DNA of 64,000 nt from Bordetella genomosp. 8 (GTDB lineage: Bacteria > Pseudomonadota > Gammaproteobacteria > Burkholderiales > Burkholderiaceae_B), in contig NZ_CP021108.1 in NCBI RefSeq assembly GCF_002119685.1, positions 3,782,001 through 3,846,000 on the forward strand. Reading direction: 5' to 3'. The notes under the pieces were generated by a model that was given only the letters and a program-made list of their open reading frames with translations, was not told where the DNA came from and searched no databases. The position numbers and the translations under genes were made by a program. Shown here piece by piece: positions 9,099-16,472 of the stretch (the first letter of the stretch is position 1; the number at the start of each line of letters is the position of its first letter).

Positions 9099-11387
9099 GA
9101 TCACGTCCAGCTTGGCAATGCCGAGCGCGAGCGTCTTGGGACCTACATCGCGGAACTGGATCTGGGCTTGCGCGTCCTGGCCATTGCCGCTTAGGCCGAT
9201 GATGGTCCCGTCGCCGAAACGCGCGTGCCGCACACCCTGCCCGATCCGGTACTGACGATCGCCAACCGTCACGCCCGACGCCACCCCGCGCGGCTGGCGT
9301 GGCGCAATGGTGCCGGTGGGCTTGCGGCCGAAGGCATCACGGTCGGCGCCGCGCCAATCCCTGTTGGCGGCGCCATACTCGTCGCCCATGGTGGCGCGGG
9401 GGGTCAGCCATTTCAGATGCTGTTCGGGGATTTCACCCAGGAAGCGCGAACGCATGGCGTAGCGTGTCTGTCCGTGCAGCATCCGGCTTTGCGCCAGGCT
9501 CAGGTACAGGCGTTCGCGCGCCCGGGTGATCGCCACGTACATCAGCCGGCGTTCTTCTTCCAGGCCGGCTTGTTCCAGCACGCTGTTTTCGTGCGGGAAC
9601 AGGCCTTCTTCGAGCCCGGTAATGAAAACCGCGTCGAATTCCAGGCCCTTGGCCGCGTGCACGGTCATCATCTGGACGGCGTCCTGGCCGGCCTGGGCCT
9701 GGTTGTCGCCCGCCTCCAGCGCGGCGTGGGACAGGAAGGCCGCCAACGGCGTCAGGTTTTCCGCCGGCGCGGCAAACGCGGGATCCGTCGCCCCCGCGGC
9801 GTCAGGCCCCGGGATCGGTTCGCGTTGAGCAGCCACGCCCGCCGGCAAGCCGTCGAAATTTTCCTCGGTCGAAAACACCGCCGCGGCGTTGACCAGTTCG
9901 TTCAGGTTCTCGATGCGCTCCGTGCCTTCTTTTTCGCCACGGTAATGCTCGATGAGCCCGCTGGCTTCCAGCACGTGCTCGACCATTTCCGGCAAGGGCA
10001 GTTCGCGCGTGTCGTCCGCCATGCGGCCGATCAGCGCGGCGAACTGCGCCAGATTGGCGCCGCCCTTGCCCGCCACGCGGGCGACCGCGCCGTACAGGCT
10101 CGTGTCGTGCGCGCGTGCGGCATCCGCCAACTGTTCGAGCGTGCGAGCGCCGATGCCGCGTGCCGGGAAATTCACTACCCGCATCCACGACGTATCGTCA
10201 TGCGGGTTGGCGATCAGGCGCAGGTAGGCCAACGCATGCTTGATTTCCTGGCGCTCGAAAAAGCGCAGGCCGCCATAGACCTTGTAGGGGATGGCAGCGG
10301 AAAACAGCGCATGTTCCAGCACGCGCGATTGCGCGTTGCTTCGATACAGCACGGCGATTTCGCGGCGCGCCCGCCCGTCGTTGACCAGGGCGCGGATTTC
10401 GTCCACGACCCACTGTGCTTCCATGCCGTCGGACGGCTGCTCGATGACGCGCACGGGCTCGCCTTCGCCCTGCTCCGTCCATAGGTTCTTGCCCAGTCGC
10501 CCGCTGTTATGGTCGATCAGCGCGTTGGCGGCGTCCAGGATATGGCCGTAGGAACGATAGTTCTGTTCCAGGCGGATGACCGTGCCATGCGCATAGTCGC
10601 GTTCGAAGTCGGCCATGTTGCCGACGTTCGCGCCGCGGAAAGCGTAGATGGACTGGTCGTCGTCGCCGACGGCGAAGATATGCGCGCCGCCGCCGGCCAG
10701 CAGCCGCAGCCACTTGTACTGCAGTGTGTTGGTGTCCTGGAATTCGTCGACCAGGATGTGGCGAAACCGGCGCTGGTAGTGCTCACGCACTGGCGCGTTG
10801 CGCGACAGCAGTTCGTAGGCACGCAACAGCAGTTCGGGGAAATCGACCACGCCTTCGCGCTGGCACTGCGCTTCGTACAGCTGATAGATCTCGATCAGGC
10901 GGCGCCGATGGCTGTCCCAGGCTTCGAGTTCGCCGGGGCGCTGGCCTTCTTCCTTGGCACCGTTGATGAAACGCTGCACGTCGCGCGGCGGGTATTTTTC
11001 ATCGTCGATACCGTTGGCCTTGAGCAGGCGCTTGATCGCCGCCAGTTGGTCGGCGGTGTCCAGGATCTGGAAGGCCTGAGGCAGGCCCGCGTCGCGATGA
11101 TGCGCGCGCAGCAAGCGATTGCACAGGCCGTGAAAGGTGCCTACCCACAGCCCGCGCGTATCGATGGGCAGGATCGCGGTGATCCGTGCCAGCATTTCGC
11201 GCGCCGCCTTGTTGGTGAAGGTGACAGCCAACAGCGCATAAGGGCTGGCCAGGCCATTCTGGATCAGCCACGCCATGCGCGTGGTCAATACACGCGTTTT
11301 GCCGCTGCCTGCCCCGGCCAGGACCAGGGCATGCTGCGGCTCGAGCGTAACGGCGGCGCGTTGTTCGGGATTTAACTTATCGATCAT
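9090..11387 (-). CDS. uvrD: ATP-dependent DNA helicase UvrD (helicase II)
   Basis: A 765-residue SF1A 3'-5' helicase of nucleotide excision and mismatch repair. Motifs in order: Q-motif region LNPEQRAAV (5-13), Walker A AGAGSGKT (24-31), motif Ia VTFTNKAA, DEFQDT (214-219), GDDDQSIYAFRGA (241-253), QNYRS (275-279), then HAAKGLEFDAVFITGLEEG and VAITRARERL in the C-terminal helicase half. The C-terminal tail (about 700-765) resembles the Tudor-like domain of UvrD that contacts RNA polymerase. Its ATG overlaps the stop of the upstream desaturase by 4 bp, so the two genes are coupled, which is not the usual uvrD context. Confidence 0.93.
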   Translation of the reverse strand: MIDKLNPEQRAAVTLEPQHALVLAGAGSGKTRVLTTRMAWLIQNGLASPYALLAVTFTNKAAREMLARITAILPIDTRGLWVGTFHGLCNRLLRAHHRDAGLPQAFQILDTADQLAAIKRLLKANGIDDEKYPPRDVQRFINGAKEEGQRPGELEAWDSHRRRLIEIYQLYEAQCQREGVVDFPELLLRAYELLSRNAPVREHYQRRFRHILVDEFQDTNTLQYKWLRLLAGGGAHIFAVGDDDQSIYAFRGANVGNMADFERDYAHGTVIRLEQNYRSYGHILDAANALIDHNSGRLGKNLWTEQGEGEPVRVIEQPSDGMEAQWVVDEIRALVNDGRARREIAVLYRSNAQSRVLEHALFSAAIPYKVYGGLRFFERQEIKHALAYLRLIANPHDDTSWMRVVNFPARGIGARTLEQLADAARAHDTSLYGAVARVAGKGGANLAQFAALIGRMADDTRELPLPEMVEHVLEASGLIEHYRGEKEGTERIENLNELVNAAAVFSTEENFDGLPAGVAAQREPIPGPDAAGATDPAFAAPAENLTPLAAFLSHAALEAGDNQAQAGQDAVQMMTVHAAKGLEFDAVFITGLEEGLFPHENSVLEQAGLEEERRLMYVAITRARERLYLSLAQSRMLHGQTRYAMRSRFLGEIPEQHLKWLTPRATMGDEYGAANRDWRGADRDAFGRKPTGTIAPRQPRGVASGVTVGDRQYRIGQGVRHARFGDGTIIGLSGNGQDAQAQIQFRDVGPKTLALGIAKLDVIAG

Positions 11388-12592
11388 GCCGCATAGCGGC
11401 GGAGTCGGTCGGCGAACTGCTCCAGCCCTTCAATTCCGCTCTGCTGCGCGCGCTGGCACCAGGCCTGCAGGTGATGCAACAACTGTTCGCTGCTGGCGCT
11501 GGAGCTTTCCCACAGACGGCCCAGCTCGCGGCGCATCTGCACCAGCGTGGAGAGCGACTGGCTGCCGGCGATGGCCTGATCCACCTGCGCGACCTGTTCA
11601 GGCTGCAAGGCGTCTTCCGAGCGGTGCAACCACCGACGAACGCGACGCAGCGTGGTCCAGCGGCATTCGGCGCTGTCCGGCGAACGCGAGGTCTTGAGCT
11701 TGGCCAGTTCCTGGCGCGCGGCGCTCTTGATGATGTCGCCGTAGCGCGCCATGACTTCGTAGCGGTGCGTGATCACGCCCTGCAGCGTGCTGAGATCCAC
11801 CATGGGCTTGTCGGATTCCAGCTTGAGCTTGGGGGCGACCTTCTTGACCTTGGCGAGGCCGACGAACTGCAGGATGCGGATATAGCCCCAGCCGATGTCG
11901 AACTCGTACCACTTGGCCGAGAACTTGGCGGACGTGCCGTAGGCGTGGTGATTGTTGTGCAGCTCTTCGCCACCGATGACGATGCCCCAGGGGAAGACGT
12001 TGGTGCTGGTGTCCGGACTGGCGTAGTTGCGATAGCCCCAGTAATGGCCGATGCCGTTGACGACGCCCGCCGCCCAGAAGGGAATCCAGGCCATCTGCAC
12101 CGCCCACACCGTCACGCCGACGGCGCCGAACATGGCGATGTCCAGGGCCAGCATGATCATGACGCCCAGCAGGCTGTGGCGCGCGTAGATGTTGCGTTCG
12201 AGCCAATCGTCCGGCGTACCGTGGCCGAACTTGGCCATGGTTTCGGCGTTGGTGGCTTCTTCGCGATACAGCTCGGCCCCGCGGAACAACACCTTCCAGA
12301 TGCCGAACAGCATGGGCGAGTGCGGATCGCCTTCGCGCTCGCATTTCGCGTGATGCTTGCGATGGATGGCGACCCATTCCTTGGTCACCATGCCGGTGGT
12401 CATCCACAGCCAGAAGCGGAAGAAATGCATGACCGCCGGATGCAGGTCCAGCCCGCGGTGGGCCTGGCTACGGTGCAGGAAAACCGTGACTGCTACGATA
12501 GTGACGTGCGTGGCCACCAGCGTGAATACAACGATCTGCCACCACGAAGCTTGCAGGAAACCGCCTGCGGCGAAGGAAAGAAGGTGATCCAT
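11384..12592 (-). CDS. Membrane fatty acid (acyl-lipid or acyl-CoA) delta-9-type desaturase
   Basis: A 402-residue integral membrane di-iron desaturase. The three histidine boxes are intact: HRSQAH (40-45), HRKHH (77-81) and HNNHH (212-216). Hydrophobic segments precede box 1 and lie between boxes 2 and 3. The roughly 150-residue C-terminal tail after box 3 is soluble. It introduces a double bond in long-chain acyl groups and so adjusts membrane fluidity; the donor (acyl-CoA or phospholipid) and redox partner cannot be deduced. It begins MDHLLSFAAGG. Its stop overlaps the uvrD ATG (ATGA). Confidence 0.88.
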   Translation of the reverse strand: MDHLLSFAAGGFLQASWWQIVVFTLVATHVTIVAVTVFLHRSQAHRGLDLHPAVMHFFRFWLWMTTGMVTKEWVAIHRKHHAKCEREGDPHSPMLFGIWKVLFRGAELYREEATNAETMAKFGHGTPDDWLERNIYARHSLLGVMIMLALDIAMFGAVGVTVWAVQMAWIPFWAAGVVNGIGHYWGYRNYASPDTSTNVFPWGIVIGGEELHNNHHAYGTSAKFSAKWYEFDIGWGYIRILQFVGLAKVKKVAPKLKLESDKPMVDLSTLQGVITHRYEVMARYGDIIKSAARQELAKLKTSRSPDSAECRWTTLRRVRRWLHRSEDALQPEQVAQVDQAIAGSQSLSTLVQMRRELGRLWESSSASSEQLLHHLQAWCQRAQQSGIEGLEQFADRLRRYAA

Positions 12593-12682
12593 ATAGGTCG
12601 TAAATACCTCGGGTTAAAGCTACACAGCGAGTTTAGCGTACCTTGCGCCCTTATGACAGCATCCTGATTTGACCAAACACAC

Positions 12683-13252
12683 TTGAAATTCCTGCAAAGT
12701 CGTTGTTTCCACCCATCTTCTGTGCTCATCTTGACCGCTTTTTCAACGACCAGGCCGATCCGCGGCCTCCGGACCGCCTTGATTGCCACCCTCGCCGCCC
12801 TTGGGCAATCCCGGAGCGCAGGGGCGTGCGGGCCGCTGCCACGTTACTTTTCCGCCACATCCCTTGCTCTGCTGTGCTGCCTGCCCGGGGTGCTCCACGC
12901 CGAAGGCGCCCAGCGCGGTAGCTGGACGGTCGGCGCGGGCAGCACCACCGTGCTCGCGGAATACTATGAAATCCAGGGATCGGACTGCCGCGCCCTGCGT
13001 GCGCCGCCCGTAGTAATCAAGACGCGCCCCACGCAGGGCAAGCTGGTCATCAATACGACGACCGGCCAGGCCGACAAGCCGGCCAAGTGCCGGAACGTCG
13101 AGGTACCCGTCACCCGCGTGCTCTACCATGCAGGGCCGCAACTGGGGAGTGAGACCGTGGGCTGGGAGATATTCTTCCAGTCGCGCGAGCTGGGCACCCG
13201 GTCGGTTCAGGGAACCGTGACGGTCACGGCGCGTCAGCCGTCCCGTCGTTGA
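12683..13252 (+). CDS. Exported protein of unknown function
   Basis: I do not recognise this gene. The longest frame (189 residues, TTG start) contains a likely signal peptide core TSLALLCCLPGVLHA ending near residue 73, followed by a mature region of about 115 residues starting EGAQRGSWTVGAG. The mature part has segments such as TRPTQGKLVINTTTGQ, KCRNVEVPVTRVLYHAGPQ and VGWEIFFQSRELGTRSVQGTVTVTA, which look like beta strands of a small sandwich, and two cysteines that could form a disulphide. The start is uncertain: TTG 12683 and GTG 12722 are in frame but no strong ribosome site is visible, and neither places the signal core near the N-terminus. It converges on rsmB and overlaps its 3' end by 29 bp. 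Confidence 0.6.
   Translation: MKFLQSRCFHPSSVLILTAFSTTRPIRGLRTALIATLAALGQSRSAGACGPLPRYFSATSLALLCCLPGVLHAEGAQRGSWTVGAGSTTVLAEYYEIQGSDCRALRAPPVVIKTRPTQGKLVINTTTGQADKPAKCRNVEVPVTRVLYHAGPQLGSETVGWEIFFQSRELGTRSVQGTVTVTARQPSRR
13215..13229. repeat. Short palindrome at the overlapping ends of two convergent genes
   Basis: The 15-bp palindrome has arms CCGTGAC (13215-13221) and GTCACGG (13223-13229). It spans the rsmB stop codon and lies inside the end of the exported-protein gene. It may act as a weak bidirectional 3'-end structure; there is no T-run. Confidence 0.35.
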
Positions 13253-14726
13253 CGGCGGACTGCCCCGCCTCGGGTTCCAGGTCCGCCTGGACCGGATCGT
13301 CCGCAAGGGCACCGGCGCCCTCGGGCTCCGCCGCTTGCCCGGCAGCGGTGGCATCCGCCTCGGCCGCGGCGCCGGCTTGCGCGGCGGCGGCAGGCCCCTT
13401 CCGGCGCTCGAACACGGCGGCGAAGAACCCGTCCGTGCCGTGCACGTCCGGCCGCAGCTGCATATATGGCCCCTTCAGGTCCAGGCCTTCGCAGCGCGCA
13501 TTGATCAACGCGGCGGCATCCAGTTGCTCGAATTCCGGATGGGTCGCCAGGAAGACCTCTGCCTGCGCCTCGTTTTCTTCCGGCAGCAGGCTGCAGGTGG
13601 CATACACCAGCCGCCCGCCCGGCGCGACGCAGCGGGCCGCGGCGTTCAGGATGCGCGACTGCAGCACGCCCAGTTCCTGCAGCGCCTCGGGATGCTGGCG
13701 CCATTTCAGGTCGGGATTGCGCCGCAGGGTGCCGATGCCGCTGCATGGCGCGTCCACCAGTACGCGCTGGGCCTTGCCGGCCAGGCGCTTGACCCGGGTA
13801 TCGTTTTCGCTGTCGATGACGACCGGCACCACATTCGACAGGCCGCTGCGGGCGAAGCGCGGCTTGGCGCGCGCCAGGCGCGCCGCCGACACGTCGAAGG
13901 CGTACAGGCGACCCGTCGAGCGCATCAAGGCGCCCAGCAGCAGGGTCTTGCCCCCTGCCCCGGCGCAGAAATCGATGATCATCTCGCCGCGGCGCGGCGC
14001 CACGAGCAGCGCCAGCAGCTGGCTGCCTTCGTCCTGGACTTCGATGTCGCCCGCCTCGAACTGCGGCCAGCGGTTCACCGGCGGACGCCCCTGCAGCCTG
14101 ATGCCCCAGGGCGAAAACGGCATGGCACTGGGCTGGTAACGCGCGGCGGGGCCGTCGTTCAAACTGCGCAGGACGGCATCCCGATCGGCCTTCAAGGGGT
14201 TCACGCGGAGGTCCAGCGGCGCCGGGCGGTTCAAGGCATCGGCCAGGGCGTCGGCATTCTCGTAGGCGCCCAGGCGCTCGTCGAGCCAATCGGGCAGGCT
14301 CGCACGCACCGCGCGCGGCAGGGTGGCCGGGTCTATCCGCAGCACATGATCCAGCCAGTCGTTTTCTTCCGGCGCCAGCGCTTCGCGCAGGTATTCGCGC
14401 CCCAGCGTGGCCGCCAGTCCCAGTATCGCCAGGCGCCGCGCGGCGGCGCCCACGCCGGTCTCGGACAGCCGACGATAGCGCCGCAGATTGCGCAGTACGT
14501 CATAGGCGGCCTCGGACACTTCCGCCCTGTCGCGACCGCCCAGGGCGGGATGCGCCCGTAGCCAATGCGTCAGCACGCCATCCGCGGGGTGCGCCCACTG
14601 CAGCATTTCGCCGAGCACCTGCTGGACCTGGCCCAAGCGGACGGCGGCGAACGATGGGCGCGGGCGATCCGCCCCACCCGCACGCTGCGCCGGGGGTTTC
14701 GCGCCTGCGCGCTGCGGTTTCTTCAT
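13224..14726 (-). CDS. RsmB/NOP family rRNA (cytosine-C5) methyltransferase
   Basis: A 500-residue protein. An N-terminal NusB-like helical domain (about 25-165) is followed by a SAM methyltransferase domain with DFCAGAGGKTLLLG and the two catalytic cysteine motifs VDAPCSGIGTLRRNPDLKW and YATCSLLPEENE. This architecture fits m5C methylation of 16S rRNA at position 967 (RsmB). The ATG at 14726 (MKKPQRAGAKPP) is preferred; the frame stays open upstream into purN. The C-terminal 60 or so residues form an Ala/Glu/Asp-rich low-complexity tail not seen in typical RsmB, and its last codons overlap the convergent exported-protein gene. purN lies 43 bp upstream on the same strand. Confidence 0.85.
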   Translation of the reverse strand: MKKPQRAGAKPPAQRAGGADRPRPSFAAVRLGQVQQVLGEMLQWAHPADGVLTHWLRAHPALGGRDRAEVSEAAYDVLRNLRRYRRLSETGVGAAARRLAILGLAATLGREYLREALAPEENDWLDHVLRIDPATLPRAVRASLPDWLDERLGAYENADALADALNRPAPLDLRVNPLKADRDAVLRSLNDGPAARYQPSAMPFSPWGIRLQGRPPVNRWPQFEAGDIEVQDEGSQLLALLVAPRRGEMIIDFCAGAGGKTLLLGALMRSTGRLYAFDVSAARLARAKPRFARSGLSNVVPVVIDSENDTRVKRLAGKAQRVLVDAPCSGIGTLRRNPDLKWRQHPEALQELGVLQSRILNAAARCVAPGGRLVYATCSLLPEENEAQAEVFLATHPEFEQLDAAALINARCEGLDLKGPYMQLRPDVHGTDGFFAAVFERRKGPAAAAQAGAAAEADATAAGQAAEPEGAGALADDPVQADLEPEAGQSAVNDGTADAP

Positions 14727-14769
14727 GTTGTTTCCCTGGCGGGCCCTGGGCCCGTCGATAAAAGTTGCT

Positions 14770-15447
14770 TCAATCCGCCGGCGCGTTGCCGGCCGACCAC
14801 ATGTAAAGGCGCTGCGGGTCGCCCTGCACGACCACGCGATGATCCGCCGTCTGGCTGACGCGGCCTTCCGCCAGCCAGCGCACGGCGGCGGGGAACACCC
14901 GATGCTCGATGGCCAGCACGCGTTCGGCCAGGCTCTCCGGGCTATCCCCGCCGAGCACCGGCACGCAGCCCTGCGCGATGATGGGGCCGTGGTCCAGCAG
15001 CGGCGTGACGAAGTGCACCGTGCAGCCATGCACCTGCACGCCGGTGGCCAGCGCCTGCCCGTGGGTATGCAGTCCGGGAAACGCCGGCAGCAGAGAGGGG
15101 TGGATATTGACCAGCCGGTCCGCGTAGCGGTTGACGAAGCCCGGCGTCAGCACCCGCATGAAACCTGCAAGGATCACATAGTCGGGCCGGTGCCGATCGA
15201 TCTCTTCCGCCAGCGCGGCATCGAACGCTTCGCGGCCGGCGTAGTCGCGATGGTAAACCGAGGCGATCGGGATGCCGGCCTCGCCGGCCCAGCGCAGGCC
15301 GGCCGCATCGGGCCGGCTGGCGATGACCGCGACGATATCCGCCGGCCAGTTTTCCTGGCGGCAGGCCTGGACCAGGGCTTGCATATTGCTGCCGCGGCCC
15401 GAAATGAGTATGACGAGCCGCCGCCGGCCCGGAGATGAAGCTGCCAA
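14770..15447 (-). CDS. purN: Phosphoribosylglycinamide formyltransferase (GAR transformylase) PurN
   Basis: A 225-residue cytoplasmic enzyme that formylates GAR with 10-formyl-tetrahydrofolate, the third step of purine synthesis. Motifs are the phosphate-binding GRGSN (17-21), the catalytic NIHPSLLPAFPGLHTHGQAL segment with Asn and His, and the aspartate of LLDHGPII. Length is slightly above the E. coli enzyme because of an N-terminal extension of a few residues. It is divergent from ribF with only 56 bp between starts, and probably co-transcribed with rsmB downstream. Confidence 0.96.
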   Translation of the reverse strand: MAASSPGRRRLVILISGRGSNMQALVQACRQENWPADIVAVIASRPDAAGLRWAGEAGIPIASVYHRDYAGREAFDAALAEEIDRHRPDYVILAGFMRVLTPGFVNRYADRLVNIHPSLLPAFPGLHTHGQALATGVQVHGCTVHFVTPLLDHGPIIAQGCVPVLGGDSPESLAERVLAIEHRVFPAAVRWLAEGRVSQTADHRVVVQGDPQRLYMWSAGNAPAD

Positions 15448-15490
15448 GATAGAGGTTCCACAGGAAAAAGAGCAAGCTTGGGCAAAATTG

Positions 15491-15496
15491 TAAACT
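15491..15496 (+). promoter_or_regulatory. Candidate -10 hexamer immediately before ribF
   Basis: TAAACT ends 7 nt before the ribF GTG. No Shine-Dalgarno is present in the short gap, so ribF could be leaderless. No clear -35 is seen. Confidence 0.25.
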
Positions 15497-15503
15497 CTCG
15501 TCC

Positions 15504-16472
15504 GTGAAACCCGCGCTGCATATCTTCCGTTCCCTTCCCCCGCCCGGCGCCCGTCGTCCCTGCGCCCTGACCATCGGCAACTTCGACGGGGTCCACCGCG
15601 GACATCAGGCCATGCTGGCGCGCGTGCGCGCCGCCGCCCGCGGCCGCGGCCTGGTGCCGGCGGTCATGACCTTCGAACCCCATCCGCGCGAATATTTCGC
15701 CGCGCTGAACCAGCGTCCGGAACTGGCGCCGACCAGGATTACCGGCCTGCGCGACAAGCTGGACGCGCTGGCGCGCTGCGGCATCGAGCAGGTCGTCGTC
15801 GAACGCTTCAATGCGCGGCTGGCCGATATGGCGCCCGACGCCTTCATCGAGCGCCTGCTGGTGGGCGGGCTGGGCGCGCGCTGGATCCTGGTCGGCCCCG
15901 ACTTCCGGTTCGGCCGCAAGCGCAGCGGCGATATCGAATTGCTGCGGCAGGCCGGCAAGGCCCATGGCTTTGAGGTGGAAACGCTGGAAGACATCACCGA
16001 CGCCCACGGCCACCGCATTTCCAGCTCGGAAGTGCGCACCGCGCTGGCGGTGGGCGACCTGACGCGCGCGCAGCATCTGCTGGGCCACCCGTATCACCTG
16101 AGCGGGCATGTGGTGCACGGCCGCAAGCTCGGCCGCACGCTGGGCTATCCGACCTTGAACGTGCGGGTGACGCCACGCTGCGCGGCCCGTTCCGGCATCT
16201 ACGTGGTACGCGTGCATGGCCTGGCCGATTCCCCCCTGCCGGCGGTGGCCAGCCTGGGGGTCAGGCCCACCGTGGAAAACCATGGCCGCGTGCTGCTGGA
16301 AGCCCATGTGCTGGACGTCCCCGCCCTGGATGCATACGGTAAACTCGTACGGATCGAGTTCCTGCAACAGCTGCGGGACGAAGAAAAGTTCCCCGACCTC
16401 CCCACCCTGACAGCCGCCATCGCCGAAGACGCGCGAAACGCGCGCGCCTATTTTGCCGTTCATGGACTATAA
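15504..16472 (+). CDS. ribF: Bifunctional riboflavin kinase / FMN adenylyltransferase RibF
   Basis: A 322-residue enzyme making FMN and then FAD. The N-terminal nucleotidyltransferase domain has the [10 protein letters not shown] motif (25-34) and the [10 protein letters not shown] segment. The C-terminal riboflavin kinase domain (about 185-315) shows [11 protein letters not shown] and ASLGVRPTV. It uses a GTG start without a Shine-Dalgarno. It heads ribF-ileS-lspA, an order shared with E. coli, and its last 11 bp overlap ileS. Confidence 0.96.
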   Translation: MKPALHIFRSLPPPGARRPCALTIGNFDGVHRGHQAMLARVRAAARGRGLVPAVMTFEPHPREYFAALNQRPELAPTRITGLRDKLDALARCGIEQVVVERFNARLADMAPDAFIERLLVGGLGARWILVGPDFRFGRKRSGDIELLRQAGKAHGFEVETLEDITDAHGHRISSSEVRTALAVGDLTRAQHLLGHPYHLSGHVVHGRKLGRTLGYPTLNVRVTPRCAARSGIYVVRVHGLADSPLPAVASLGVRPTVENHGRVLLEAHVLDVPALDAYGKLVRIEFLQQLRDEEKFPDLPTLTAAIAEDARNARAYFAVHGL

